Assembly: GCA_930367215.1 (NCBI GenBank)
Contig: OV884059.1
Coordinates: forward strand, 156,362,511 to 156,426,510
Direction: 5' to 3'
DNA from: Pollenia angustigena
Lineage: Eukaryota; Arthropoda; Insecta; Diptera; Polleniidae
Length of the DNA: 64,000 nucleotides
This document shows, one piece after another, positions 34,391 to 46,037 of the stretch (within the stretch, counting starts at the first letter, position 1; each line of letters begins with the position of its first letter). The notes under the pieces are model-generated. The model was not told the DNA's origin. It did no database searches and saw nothing but the letters and a program-made list of their open reading frames with translations. The position numbers and the translations under genes were made by a program.

Positions 34391-34810
34391 GCTTTTATTT
34401 AACTTGCAATGTATGTTTGTTCGGGTGAAATCTAGAAACTCAATTTTGAATAGGATGTCTTCAAATGATTGAGTTGAAATTTTGTATACAAGTACAGTTT
34501 GGATGACAATTCATGGTTAACTGTGTGATGTTATTCTCAATCCAACAAGGCGACAAACCTAAGATGGCGGACTAGTTAATTTTAATGCACTCCTTCAATA
34601 CGTATATCAAATGAAAGGCTTATTAAGAATAGCTCGAAAAATAAAGTGACGTCACTCTAAATGCAATATGGTGGACTTCTTAAGCTTGAAACACAATTTT
34701 GCAGCAGATATATTAAACTTATTGAGCTCAAATTTTGTACACACTTTCAGTTCAATTGACAATACATAGAAAGCTGTGTGGCGTTGTTCTTAATCCAACA
34801 TGGTGGAACA
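34391..34810 (+). repeat. Dispersed repeat, two related units in tandem
   Basis: Units at about 34391-34560 and 34680-34810 share the order TTGAAACTCAATTTTG, AAATTTTGTA, CAGTTTGGATGACAAT and AACTGTGTG...AATCCAACA. An inverted relative is at 63036-63180. Noncoding and unclassified. Confidence 0.5.
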
Positions 34811-35985
34811 CCCATTATTTTATGCCATCCTAAAATATTTGAATCAAATGAAAAAGCTTGCCTGAGAATACAAATTCAAGTTTTAAATATATTAAAAGCT
34901 AAAAAGCTTTAATTTAAATGTGATAAAAAGAAAAACTAAACTAAAAGTAAAAACCCTTCTTAAAAAACCCGTTTTTATTTAAACGCACTAAAAGAAAAAA
35001 AAAAAAAACTTCTACTTTGAAACTTTTACTATCAACTTGTAACGTTATTACACAATTTAAATGATATAAAAACTTGTCGCGAGATTTACTTGTGTAGTTA
35101 AACAAGTAAATTGAATTACTTGATGTGATTGATTTTAACGATGTATTCAAATTTTCAAACTAAGTAAATATGAGTACCTTAATCGCGATTAATCGGTTAA
35201 TTAAAATTTTGATTAATTAAAATGCAGTATAATCAATTAATCTATGAATCGACATTTCTGATTAATTAGAATTCAAATTATGTGATTGAATTATTTAAAT
35301 TTTGATTATTCAAGTTAAAATAGTTTTATCCAAAATTTTTAAAACTAAAAAAATTAATATAAATGTGAATAAAAAGCCATTATAATCTGATGTATGGTCC
35401 TGCCACATTTCAGACTATGATAATAATGTAAAGTAAGTTCTGAATACAAAGAAACTTGTAAAAAAGGAAATATTTTTCAAATTATTTAAATTTCTATGTA
35501 GTTGATTAATCAAGAATTAGTGTAGAAGTGTTGTGTAAATCGCAATCGCAAGAAGTTTTGGCAACTTAAAATTGCAAAAGTGTGCTCAAGGAACTAGAAT
35601 ATTGTTAAGAAACTATGGCAGATCAAAAGCAAAACACATGAGTTGCAGAACGCCATAAAATAAATCTAGCGTATTACGATTTCGAATCGTGCGATTGGAG
35701 AGCAAGCTTTAAAGTGATCCTAAATTTGGGCATAGGATCACTATAAATAAAGCTTTCTAATCTTGTTTAATTATTAAAATTAAAATAAATTTTTGTAGTC
35801 TATTGAGTAAATCCATATCAGCGATTATCACCCTATGCCCCCGGGGGCCGAGCACTTTTCGTGAATTTCACACACACACAACGCGAAGGTTAACGAAACA
35901 ATTGTAAAAAGCCATTATTTAAAAAACAAGAACAAAACACATAGTTAACGTCTCAAACGAGTAAATTTATTTTCCTCTCTTTGCA
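34811..35985. other. No gene seen; one small hairpin
   Basis: AT-rich sequence. A perfect 10-base stem (AGTGATCCTA / TAGGATCACT) with a 10-base loop is at 35713-35742. Confidence 0.4.
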
Positions 35986-35993
35986 CTCACCAC

Positions 35994-37442
35994 CAGTGCT
36001 GCCACAACCAATACAATTTTTACAACCAAAATTTTTGAAAAAGTTACCAAATGTAAAAATATATAACAAAATTTAAAAGGCCTCTTTTTAATTTAGAAAA
36101 TCATTAAAGTTTATTTTAAGTTGCATTGTAATACAAAGGTTATTTTTACTTTATAGTAAAATAATAATTATAAATCAAGAAAACAAAACAAGAAATGCAA
36201 TTCGTTTTTCATTTAAAGAACTAACGAGAAACTTTATTTAAAGTTTTTATTTATTTGAGATTTTTTCGTAAAAAAAAAAAATATTTTTATTTTACAAGAG
36301 TTAAGGCTAGATTACACTATCTCAAAAGTCTTGCGTTTTCCATAATACTTTGTTATATAGAAATCTAATGAGTTTTGTTGCGACTGTCAAAAAATCTAAT
36401 TTAAGATGACAGGTTGTGTTCAGACCATTACACAAAGTATAAACACTCACACATGAAATAAAATGCAACCCTGATCCAATGAAAAGTATTATTGTTCAGA
36501 AATTTTTCAAAAACCCATGAAGTCGAATGGGATGTCAAACTTTTTTAATAATACTTATCATTTTCGTGACACATTGCATTAACCCTATCACACTTTGTCA
36601 TATTACTTGAGTTTTTGACATGTATTAATACAAAGTATAATAGTGTAATCTAGCCTTTAAGCCCGTAAAATTTTCATACAAAATTCAGTATATTGAAAGT
36701 TAATAAATTTAATAGTTTTTTAAATGCCAGTTATAAATTTATAAACGTTTGGCGATATGGCGATTATTTTGGCGAAAATGAAAACGATTGGCGATATGCG
36801 AAATTAATTTTATGTAAATATTTTCTAATTAACATATGTACATATATTTAAAATATTATTAAACCTTTTTTCTCTTGTTTGTAAATTTTTTTTCCAATTA
36901 ATAATTCCTATTATAAATAACTGTTTCAAAATTGTTCTATTTAATATATTTTGTGTATCATTGCGAAATATTATGGCGAATATAAACAATTTAGCCTTTC
37001 GTAACGTATATTCGATGGGGAAAATATATATAACTGACAGTCAAAAGTTTTTTAACCAAATAATTATCTTAAAGAACATTTAATAAAAATACAAACCGCC
37101 TTCATTTGTTTTCGATTTCAGAACATGGCGTTTTTAATATAAAAATTACAAATGGCAATATTTTCTTAACAAAAATCTTAAAAAAATTATTTGGTTGCTG
37201 TTTTGAAAGGATTGTTTACGATAGAGTATAAAAAACTTCCGTTCGTTGGTAACAAATAATGACAAAATCGTAGTACACAGTACAAATTATTCGAGCTCGT
37301 AAATAATTGTATCAAGAAAAACCTATTCATACGTAGGATTGTTTAAGAAAAAAGTAACCAAAATTAAAAAAATATTCACATCTCCACATTGAAAAAAAAT
37401 ATCACCAATTTTGGTTGGAAATAACCAAAAACGGCAACTCTG
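35994..37442. mobile_element. hAT-type element, AACCAA subterminal array, with nested MITE
   Basis: Ends CAGTGCTGCCACAACCAA and GGCAACTCTG. Flanking octamers CTCACCAC (35986-35993) and TTCACCAC (37443-37450), one mismatch. AACCAA/TTGGTT words recur in the outer 80 bases of both ends. The TTA-flanked MITE 36304-36656 sits inside; without it the element is 1,093 bp. Noncoding. Confidence 0.87.
36304..36656 (+). mobile_element. TTA-flanked MITE, 353 bp, ends AGGCTAGATTACACTAT, copy 2
   Basis: Inverted ends AGGCTAGATTACACTAT and ATAGTGTAATCTAGCCT, with TTA at 36301-36303 and 36657-36659. It is the inverted relative of the element at 7121-7460 and lies inside the hAT-type element 35994-37442. Confidence 0.9.
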
Positions 37443-37570
37443 TTCACCACTACATACACATTTTTAACTGTCTCTCTTTGTGATGACAGCTGATCCATAT
37501 GCATTAGAGCTGTTTAAAATTCTTATTTGAGCGTTACCATCCGTATACCCACTATAGGCAATGACTAATA

Positions 37571-37895
37571 CCCTGCAAATAATAGGACCAGTCCAAACAC
37601 GCGTGTAAAGAGTAGTCCACAAGGGACCAGGACTAGTCCAAAAGTAACCCAAACGTATGAAAAAAACCTGGTCTATTTAACATTACGATGTCCTAGGAGA
37701 GGACTAAAACTAGTCCATGGTATACTCAAGAGGATTAGTTTTGAAGTCGTTAAAAACGAATGCATGTCGTTAAAAAACGAAGACATGTCGTCTCACTACA
37801 AACACTTTTTAACAATGACATGGTCCATGCTTGCATTACATCGGACCAGCCCATGGAGTAGTCCATTTTATCATGGTCCAATTTTATTTGCAGGG
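37571..37895 (+). mobile_element. TA-flanked foldback MITE, copy 3 (325 bp)
   Basis: Full-length ends (CCCTGCAAATAATAGGACC ... TTTATTTGCAGGG) between TA dinucleotides. The sequence follows copy 2 with an internal deletion of about 40 bases before the middle. Confidence 0.88.
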
Positions 37896-38683
37896 TATAT
37901 TAAACAATAGTTTTTGTAATTCGTCGATTAACTTTTTTTATTTCGCTTTGTAAAATCAATTATACGCACCTTAAAATTGTTTAAAATTAGGATAAAAGAA
38001 AATTCTTGGTTATGGGATGACTAATAAGTAACTATTAAGTTAGCTTTAGAAAACAAGCGTTCATAGGACACTAATATCGCAATTATAACCTAGAAATTTT
38101 ATATTTTTAAATAAACTGCTTCGTGTTTTCCCCTCTTCTAGTGTATTTAAATTTCGATCATAGACTGGTCCGTTTTAATATCACCATAATTAACAAACAA
38201 ATGGTTTGAATTCAACTTTTGTGTTTAAAACCCACTCGCAACATTTGGTTCGGTATGAATACGTTTAGTTTTATATTAAAAAAACTGATATCGATAGAGT
38301 CAGAATTCCAGTTCAAATTAGACAAATATTAATATAAATTAAAAAAGCTGTTAGAATCGGTTTATAATTCAACTTAGGTCCCATATAAAGCGCACTATTT
38401 TATTTTTAGTTCAAGTAAATTTTCAAAAAATATGTGTTTTTTTTTTTAAATAATAACATATTCATACAATTATTTTTATTCGTATATATGTATATGATGT
38501 AAATGATCAAGTTCCGCATCAAAATTTATAGCTTTTTAAATACCCAACTTTAATTTCCTTGGTTTTTAGTTTTTTTTTTAGTTCCCTTTATATTTAATGA
38601 ATTATGTATGGAATTTTTTTTTTATGGGAAACAGTTTTATGTAATTGATATGGATTTCTTATTTCTGAAAAAACCATACTTAC
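37896..38683. other. Presumed third intron of the NIF3-like gene, beginning
   Basis: Sequence downstream (on the minus strand) of NIF3 exon 3. No exon with NIF3 character is seen here, nor any repeat. Confidence 0.4.
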
Positions 38684-39277
38684 CTTTATGGGTTTAATAT
38701 TCTTCACCGGCAAGGCATTTGCTAGCCAATCATTAACACCACCCAAAGCAGCATCCCATGATGTATGGGGTGAATACAAAGCTATCGATTTAGACAAGCA
38801 TATGGAAACTATACGTTCTTTCCAATTTCTTTAAAATAATTAACCAATAAATGTTAACATATATTAAAAAATATTAAATAAATCACTTACTTTTGTGTAA
38901 TTCTCTTTAATGGAGCAAAAATTGGCGGATGGTAAGAAATAATCATATTTGCACTTTGTTCCACAGCTTCTTGCATTACACGCTCTGTTAAATCATTAGT
39001 CAAGAGAATCTTATTAATGGGGCTGTGATAAAAAAAAAAAAAGATTTTGTAAATATTCCTTTATTATATTATGTGTTTTTATAATATTCATTTACCTTTG
39101 ATCATAAGGTTCTAACAGTAGACCAACATTGTCCCATTTCTCGGCGTAACTTAAAGGTGCAAAAGTTTCCAATCGTTTAACAACTTCATTCAATGCAAGA
39201 CCTGGTGACATATTGGCATAAAAATGTACAAACTTTGCTGCTCTTTTAGTTGTATTTAACATTAATTTGCTAATCAT
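38684..39277 (-). CDS. NIF3L1: NIF3-like protein (NIF3L1 family), 5' half, three exons
   Basis: Minus-strand gene of the conserved NIF3 / GTP cyclohydrolase I type 2-like family, which binds two metal ions and whose exact reaction is unsettled. Exon 1 is 39277-39096, exon 2 is 39022-38891 and exon 3 is 38828-38684, separated by introns of 73 and 62 bases with GTAAAT/CAG and GTAAGT/AAG borders. The phases (2, 2, 0) fit exactly and give 153 codons. Family landmarks in order are SYAEKWDNVGLLLEP (43-57), TNDLTE (69-74), the metal-site SYHPPIF (90-96), WKERI (107-111) and YSPHTSWDAALGGVNDWLA (123-141). The first 22 residues before a second Met could be a mitochondrial leader. Family members have about 290-380 residues, so 140-220 C-terminal residues are missing. 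Exon 3 ends at a good donor, and I found no further exon at lower coordinates. Either a long intron separates it or the gene is broken. Confidence 0.85.
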
Positions 39278-39422
39278 TAACTTTGTTCAAAATTAACTTT
39301 TTCTCTTGAAAATCAAAACAATCAGAAAAACGCCGGCAAACAGATGGTTTTTTTAAAGTGGTGAAATTGTTTCTTTTATAGGAAACACTGTTGTATTTCT
39401 TAGTAGTATATTTAATAACGGG

Positions 39423-40029
39423 CAGCGTTGCCAAAAGGGCAACAAATCTGTTTTAAATAGCGAAGCAGTCTTGCAGAGTTTTACTTAAAAACAGTTTTTT
39501 TTTATATCACTACAGTTTCTGCAATTTTATTCGAATATTTGTAGCATTTAATTAATTTATAATATACAACAATTTATTCTTCTGCAACAATGTTATGACT
39601 TCTAACGGTTTCGCTCTCTCAAAATTTTGTATGGGAAAACAAGTCGTTTCAATCATGTTTAGGGCGCGAAACAGGAATAAGAGAGTGAAAGACGAATATT
39701 GCTGTCCCTGTGAACATGGTATTAGAGGATAAGCGCTTGCTAAAGTCATAAAAGGTAATATGAAAATCATTTTTGAAGTGTTTTTTTTTTTTGTACCGAA
39801 TGTCGTAGACTTAGATTATATCCAAGACATATGTAGATGATGAATGACGCGAGTTATGGCTTAGTAATTTTAATGAATACAATTTGATATAAGTAAAAAG
39901 TATTGAACAATAGAACCAAACCAAGAAATAAATTAGATATTCTTACTCTATATGGAATTTTGCGGACCAAATACTTTCTGAAAAAAGGAATTTTCATTGC
40001 AGTTTTTGTAAGAAAATATGGCAGCACTG
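39423..40029. mobile_element. hAT-type element, 607 bp, next to the NIF3-like gene
   Basis: Ends CAGCGTTGCCAAAA and TATGGCAGCACTG. Flanking octamers ATAACGGG (39415-39422) and ATAACGGA (40030-40037), one mismatch. It begins 146 bases upstream of the NIF3 start codon, so it lies in or next to the promoter. Noncoding. Confidence 0.8.
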
Positions 40030-40037
40030 ATAACGGA

Positions 40038-40572
40038 TGTTATGTATACAAGGTGCCATGGTGAACAAGGTGCTATAAGGTAGAATTATTTAGTTTTAAA
40101 AACGAACAAACACAGTAATTAAAAATTATGGACTTATTGGAATGGATAGTATGGTGGGTCACTGATGATTCTAATTGCAACATTTTTTTGATAACATTAT
40201 GATTGTGGCATTGAGGAAAAAATACCCATGTCTATTTTTATAGATGTATGTAGGAAAGAAATTTTAAGATTTAAAGGTTTAATCCGCGTCCTTAGGACAA
40301 CAAGGTGCTATTTGCACCTAAACTACATACATGTTAAATATAACTTTGTTGTCCTAAGTTCGCGAATTATTAGTTGAGTTTTATTTTTTTACTCAGAAAA
40401 TGAAAGTTATTTTATCTTAATTTAACATATTTTAGTTTGCTAATGGGCTACAGATATTAAAGTTGACCCTAATTTGGTTATTTAAATAAAAGGACAGAAA
40501 ATTGTTATTATGGTTACAGAAAAAATCTAAATATTGTACCGTTATGGTTTAGAAAGCTTTGTTTGTTTTTTT
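40038..40572. other. No gene seen
   Basis: AT-rich sequence. AAGGTGC words (AACAAGGTGCTAT) occur twice, near 40065 and 40297. Confidence 0.3.
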
Positions 40573-41210
40573 CTTTTATTCACCTCATTTTAGTTATTAC
40601 CTTTTGTTCGCCTATTTTATACGCAAAATCTAAACGATCTTATTAAAATATTACAAAAAGTTGTTAAATGGTGCTTAAATTTTAAAAATTTTGTGAAAAA
40701 AGTGAAATTAAATAGTTATTCTTTAATAATTAAGTGTTAAGTCAAAGCAAAACATGAATTTTTGCAAAATTACATGAAATTAAAAATTTGCAAATAAAAT
40801 GCAGTCACTTTGGCCAGCGGAGCCCTAGCGCTCCAAACGAAGTTAATGTTATTGTTGGTGTTTCTTTAAGTAGTGTTAAGTAGTTCGTTGTTTTTCGCGA
40901 TAAGTACATTTGATAAAACGAAAATGTGATTTTGGGAAATGAATAATCTTATTTGTGGGTTTGTACCTATGACAAGTATGATTTAGTGAAGTTGTTGTTG
41001 GTGTTAGTTTTTTATTGCCTGTTGTTTTTGTATTTTTTTTCAACTTAAAAGGTTTTTTATAAGTAAGAGAGAGAGTTCGGTATTTGTTTTTTAACATCCC
41101 GTGTAAAAAAGAAATATTATATTTTCCGCTTTATTATTTCCTGTGACGTCCATTATGTTCTGTGAATATACAAGCTTGTTTGATTAAAAACTGTTAATAT
41201 TTTTTAGAAT
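40573..41210 (+). repeat. 0.65-kb direct repeat, copy 1
   Basis: Starts CTTTTATTCACCTCATTTTA and runs closely alike with 47110-47773 (shared phrases GCCAGCGGAGCCCTAGCGC, TCGCGATAAGTACA, ACATCCCGTGTAAA). No ORF, tRNA primer site or TG...CA ends were seen, so LTRs are not supported. Unclassified repeat. Confidence 0.7.
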
Positions 41211-41770
41211 TTTTAGATTTTTTATTTTTAATTAGTACATTTTGTTGTCAAATTTTTTTCTATAATTTATAATTTGAATCGATGGTGAAATTATCCACCA
41301 TGATTTACTCTTCATATATTTAGGTATCAACTAGGGATGGACAAATTTAAAATAGTTCGTTAATTTCCAAGACCACATTTTATTTGTTCGCCATATGAAA
41401 TCTAAAAAAGTAAATTACGAAATATAAATGGGACTTTCATATAATGCCGGTCATTCATTACACAAGTTCAAGTCATACTTTACAAGTAAACTGTGCAATA
41501 TTATATTTTTAATTTATAAGCGAAGAATGCAACATGTTTAAAAATTAAGAACTTGATTGTTTTTGCAACATACATAACATGAAATACATATTATGTTGCA
41601 TGTAGATTAAAATAAAATACGTAACGATTTATTTGAAACGAAAACCATAAAAATAACATTTTATTTAACAAAACCAAGGCGAATTCATCCCAGGTAATCT
41701 CGGTACTACAACAAGTACAACTCGTACAAAAACCACAAGCAATTTGTTTTTGTAAAATCATTGTACAATG

Positions 41771-42890
41771 CAGTGATGTTAACTTTTATTTTTTCATTAC
41801 CGTGCGGCCCGTTTTTGAGAAGAAATTATCGTACGCAAAGGTTTTTTAATTTAAACATTCACAGCAGTATTCAAAAACAATTTATATAAATTTTAAATGT
41901 GTTTTATGAAAACATTTTAATGAAAATCTTTGTTTAAAACATATTTTAAACCAAAATTATTTTTCATCAATACGAAAGTAAAAGCATCATATAACTAAAA
42001 TTTAAACGTTACTGACAGACTTATTCATCATCGCACAGACTAAACGACTGAAGCTAAAAAGTTTAAATTTGAATCGGAGTTGGAATCGTTTAACTAAGAA
42101 AATAAAATTCGAATATCGCAAGAGAATATTAAATCAAAATTTTTTTCTTTTACGTTTTGGATTTACACGCAATATCCATATCTACCCGCTGTAAAATATA
42201 GTGCTATTTTGTCATCTTCTTATTATGAAACGATTGGTTTAAAAGTTCTTTTTCATATGCCTTTAATACAAAATTAAAACATATTAGTTTTGCTTCAACT
42301 GAAAAGTTTTAATATTTAAGCTTCGTACAGACGGTGGTCAGATCTTACAATGTTGTCACTAAATTTGCCTAAAAAGTATTGCAACTGTGTTAACATTGTA
42401 AGCGCATTTTCATTTGGCAGATGTGTAAAATAAATGCATCTGACAATGGCGCCATTGTGAGAAAAAGGACTACATTGTAAGATCTGACCACCATCTGTAC
42501 GAAGCTTTACTATAGTTAAATGCATCACATTACGGCTACTTTAAATGCTTAAAAAATTGTTGATTTTGAAACAAACAAAAAGTTTAAAATAAAATTAATA
42601 ATATAACTAAAATGAGTTATTTAATTTTTCATATTTTACACTTATAACTGTAACCTAAGCATTTGCAGAAACATTCTTAATTTTTTGTATAACATTCATC
42701 TATTTATAAAACTGGTTGAAAATCACATCTCAAAAGTTAAAATCATAAAGCCTTCATATGTAAGTATGTATATAAATATCAAAAAACCGAAATCTTGATA
42801 TTACCGTATTTAAAATGAAATTACCTTGCTACCTTTTGGGGCTCAAAATTACCGTAAAAAAGGGTAATTACCGTACGGTTAACATCACTG
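41771..42890. mobile_element. hAT-type element nested in a MITE, 1,120 bp
   Basis: Ends CAGTGATGTTAAC and GTTAACATCACTG (13-bp perfect), with a perfect duplication GTACAATG (41763-41770, 42891-42898). ATTACCGT/ACGGTAAT words lie near both ends. It contains the TTA-flanked MITE 42319-42506. No transposase. Confidence 0.93.
42319..42506. mobile_element. TTA-flanked MITE, 188 bp, ends AGCTTCGTACAGACG, copy 1
   Basis: Long inverted ends (AGCTTCGTACAGACGGTGG, TCAGATCTTACAATG and complements) and TTA at 42316-42318 and 42507-42509. Youngest layer of a three-layer nest. Confidence 0.93.
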
Positions 42891-43035
42891 GTACAATGTC
42901 AAAAACAGAAATAAAACAAAACAGAAACAAAGATAACAAAAGAGAATCAACAAAATTTTGACATCCAACAGTGATTTCAGCTAATATCAGCAGGGCTTTT
43001 AAGACCACCTGTAATAAATTCGCCTTGAACAAAAC

Positions 43036-43640
43036 AATAAGTAAATTAATAGAACTTAACTAAACGGTTAAACAAAAATATTATTCATATTAGAATTTTT
43101 TATTGCTTTTCAATAAACGTTAGTGTACAATTTTAACTTAATTTCGAGATCTGTTAACATGATTACGCGTTTCTATAAATTTTACTAATTATTTTAATAA
43201 AAATTCGTCTAATTTAAACTAAATTCTCAAATAGTTTTCATTACAGCTCATTTTAATTTTTGTTCAAATAGTGCTATTTGCTTATTTCAATGTTTAAATC
43301 GATAAAATTTTAATTTGTAAATAGTGCTATCAGACATATAAGCGCGAATATCTGGAATTAAGAAAAAAACTAATTTATGTATGATTTAAGTTACTTAAGT
43401 TATTTAGTTTTTTAATAACATTGTAAAAAAAAGTTTAGTTAATACTCTTAGTGTTATCGAAAAAATCAGGTATTTCTCTCTCCTGTAAAATTGTGATTTT
43501 GCCGATAGCACTATTTGAAAAATAACCCTCGATACGATATTCGCCATATTATTTCCATTTTCTCCTATATTATGCAATAAGTCGCACAAAGGTTTCATTC
43601 ATTTCATAAAAAGACGAATATAACTTATAAGAATAACATT
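43036..43640. other. No gene seen
   Basis: AT-rich sequence. The phrase AGTGCTAT or its complement ATAGCACT recurs at about 43269, 43324 and 43505. Confidence 0.3.
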
Positions 43641-43649
43641 AACAGCATT

Positions 43650-43970
43650 GTACAATGTTGCCAACATTCATTTGAATTAATTCAAAATCAATTCCGTTTA
43701 AATGAATCTGTAAAATGAATTACAATTCACTTTTACAAATTCATTTATATTAGAAACGAATTGCAATTCACTTGAATTGAAAACGAATTGCAATTCATTT
43801 GACATTTGAATTAAAATTGAATTGCTATGCATTTTTATCAAATTCATTTAAATTGACTCAAATTTCACTCAATTCATTTTTTGTGTGAAAAGAATTAATT
43901 CAAAAGTTGCTAGTTCAGTGCATGAATGATTCACAAATTAATTAAAAATTGAATGATTCATTTACAACTC
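43650..43970. repeat. Dense AATTCATTTGAATT-type array
   Basis: The words AATTCA/TGAATT and GAATTGCAATTC occur many times in both orientations over 320 bases. The outer sequences CAATGTTGCCAACATTC and TTTACAACTCTG resemble hAT-type ends, but no 8-bp duplication is present, so the element call is weak. Confidence 0.45.
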
Positions 43971-43991
43971 TGATTTATATACATACATGTA

Positions 43992-44338
43992 CATTAGACT
44001 GGGTCGATTTTGGGTCGATATTGAGCCATTGACTTTTCGAAAGCTTTTGGAATTAGGAAAAATAAGTTCCAGTACGACATATCAAAAAATTAATTTTCGA
44101 GGCGCCGAAACATCATTTCATTTTTGACTTTTTGTCAACTTTTATTTTAATAATTTTTAAATATTTCCTATTCTTATTGAAAAAAAAAAATACTAAACAA
44201 AACTTTAAAAATAAAGGCGCCCAAATTTCCATTTTTTGACTTTTCTCAACTTTTATTTTTAAGGTTTTTTTAAGTAGGTAATTAAAAAAAATCGGCAGAT
44301 TTAATTTCTTTTAAGTGCTAAATAGACCCATCCTAATG
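43992..44338. mobile_element. mariner-like MITE, 347 bp, ends CATTAGACTGGGTCGATTT
   Basis: Inverted ends CATTAGACTGGGTCGATTT and AAATAGACCCATCCTAATG between TA dinucleotides (43990-43991, 44339-44340). Inner sequence has repeated TTTTTGACTTTT blocks. No transposase. Confidence 0.78.
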
Positions 44339-44389
44339 TACATACTGAATTTGTTAACGGTCAAAATAAAAGGACTTCAACTGTTTGAT

Positions 44390-44695
44390 CAGATATTTAT
44401 TTTCTTGTAAAGACACAACCTTGATTGGTTAAGGCAGTTTCTCCTGTTATTCAATATTTCACTGGCAGCTGAAAAGCATCTTTCTGAAGGAACCGAGGTA
44501 GCAGGGACTATATACATATTTTATTTTAACTGCAGATAATGTTCTAAATTGGCTTTGATTCTCCACCCAAAAGGTAATCGGTCTAGAGGACTTTTCCCCT
44601 AATAGTCGTTCATCGATTGCCTTATGCTCGCGAATGCATTTGCATTTTTTTTCATACAACGCACAGAGGAGTATTTGGCCTGAAAAGCTGGCCAA
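44390..44695 (-). pseudogene. hAT transposase C-terminal (dimerisation) remnant
   Basis: A 78-codon minus-strand frame (44695-44459) ends FWVENQSQFRTLSAVKIKYV, then YSPCYLGSFRKMLFS. This follows the pattern of the hAT dimerisation domain (W-x-x-N, F-x-x-L-S, Y-x-x-x-P, S-x-R-x-x-S). Stops follow soon after, and no upstream domain is seen. It is a decayed fragment, and the assignment rests on pattern only. Confidence 0.45.
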
Positions 44696-45696
44696 AAAGG
44701 CAAAACTGAATTTTAAGAAATCTTAAGAACTAAGTACGCAGCTCGACAGACAACAATATTTTACATTATATTGTAAATTTTGAAGACTTTTAGTTGCGAT
44801 TTGTAGCTCTGAGACCCTGCTAAAGTCAGGAAAGTGAAGAAAATTATATGAGATTTAAATGTTTTTTCGGTTTCTGGATGTTTATATGATTTTTTTTTTG
44901 CGGCTAAACGAATAAAGGTTTAACAAAGATTTTTTTTTCGCTGAAAGGTTTAATCAAAAGTTATTTAAAACAGAAAAATTTAAAATATGTTGAATATTCA
45001 TGTTGAAACAATTCGTTCAAAAGCTAAAAAAAACAAATTATACACTTTTTTTTGCAAAAAAAGGAAAAGAAGAGGTTTTTAAAAGTGAGGTTAGCGTGTC
45101 TACGAATTATGTTTGATACCACAATAAAATTTGGAATCTCAAATTTTAAAAATCAAAAAAAAAAGTGTGCGCAAGTTTGCGCCATTATTTTTGACGATTT
45201 TTTTAAATTTTCACATTTCGTCTATTTTTGCTCATCGGGCACTTTTTCTTATACCTTTATATCGTCATAAACTTTTATGTATTTTGAATTATTGATTTCA
45301 ACTGTTATTCACATCACTTTTAACACTTCACAATATTAATATCTGCCTATATGTAATTATAAATTGCAAAAATTCTTAATTATCCGTAATAGTTTTAAGG
45401 GAATGTCCCACACATCCCCATAAAAAAATTTTTTTTTAAAAAATTGCTTTTTCCAAAAAGAAATCGAATTTTTTTAATAAAATTGTTTAGGAAGGTAGTT
45501 CTTTTGGACTTTATATTTTTTTACAACTCAAAATTTTTTTTACATTAAAAAAAATTTTCACCCAAGTAAAAAATTTTCAAGCCGAGAGCCGCGGATTAGG
45601 ATTTTATTTTAGACCCATGGTTTCTTCGGAGAATTTTCTTAGAATTTTATGTAGATTACGTTTTTGCTATACGATTTTTAATTTTTTTTTCAACCA
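44696..45696. other. No gene seen
   Basis: AT-rich with many T-runs. A 72-codon plus-strand frame (45052-45270) is low-complexity and not recognised. Confidence 0.35.
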
Positions 45697-45720
45697 TACA
45701 AATCGACCCGCCCTAATGTA
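45697..45720 (-). repeat. Isolated right end of the CATTAG mariner-like family
   Basis: CAAATCGACCCGCCCTAATG followed by TA matches the right end of the MITE at 43992-44338. The partner end was not found. Confidence 0.5.
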
Positions 45721-45805
45721 CATAGTCTGTCAAGAATGAGTTTAAACCTTTAAAATCAACATTTGTTAATTGAGTTTTGCGATTTATAACAACTTTTATT
45801 CCTTA

Positions 45806-46034
45806 AGCTTCGTACAGACGATGGTCAGATCTTACAATATCGGTAAGCAGCGTTGCTTAAATTGCATTAAAATTGGCTAAAATGTCTTACAACTGTGTGA
45901 ACATTGTAAGCTCATTTGTATTTGCAGATGTGCAAAATTAATGCATCTGACAATGGACCATTGTCAGAAAAATTTTGCTGTTGGCAACGCCTGTTTACAA
46001 TATTGTAAGATCTGACCATCGTCTGTACGAAGCT
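45806..46034. mobile_element. TTA-flanked MITE, 229 bp, ends AGCTTCGTACAGACG, copy 2
   Basis: Inverted ends AGCTTCGTACAGACGATGG and complement, with TTA at 45803-45805 and 46035-46037. Related to 42319-42506 throughout, about 40 bases longer (extra GCAGCGTTGC-type arm sequence). Confidence 0.92.
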
Positions 46035-46037
46035 TTA

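Larger units (their letters stand above)
41675..43027. mobile_element. hAT-type MITE, copy 2, split by another element
   Basis: Same family as 20539-20746: ends CAAGGCGAATTCATCCCAGG and GAATTCGCCTTG, with a perfect 8-bp duplication AACAAAAC (41667-41674, 43028-43035). A hAT-type element (41771-42890) has inserted in the middle. Without it the MITE is about 225 bp. Confidence 0.92.

Noticed and set aside
35200..35330. AATTAATC-rich patch as another element
   Set aside because: Words are simple AT sequence with no inverted ends or flanking duplication.
38594..38683. Read-through of NIF3 exon 3 to a nearby stop as the true gene end
   Set aside because: It would add about 30 unrelated residues and remove the conserved C-terminal half; the GGTAAGTAT donor at 38684/38683 is strong.
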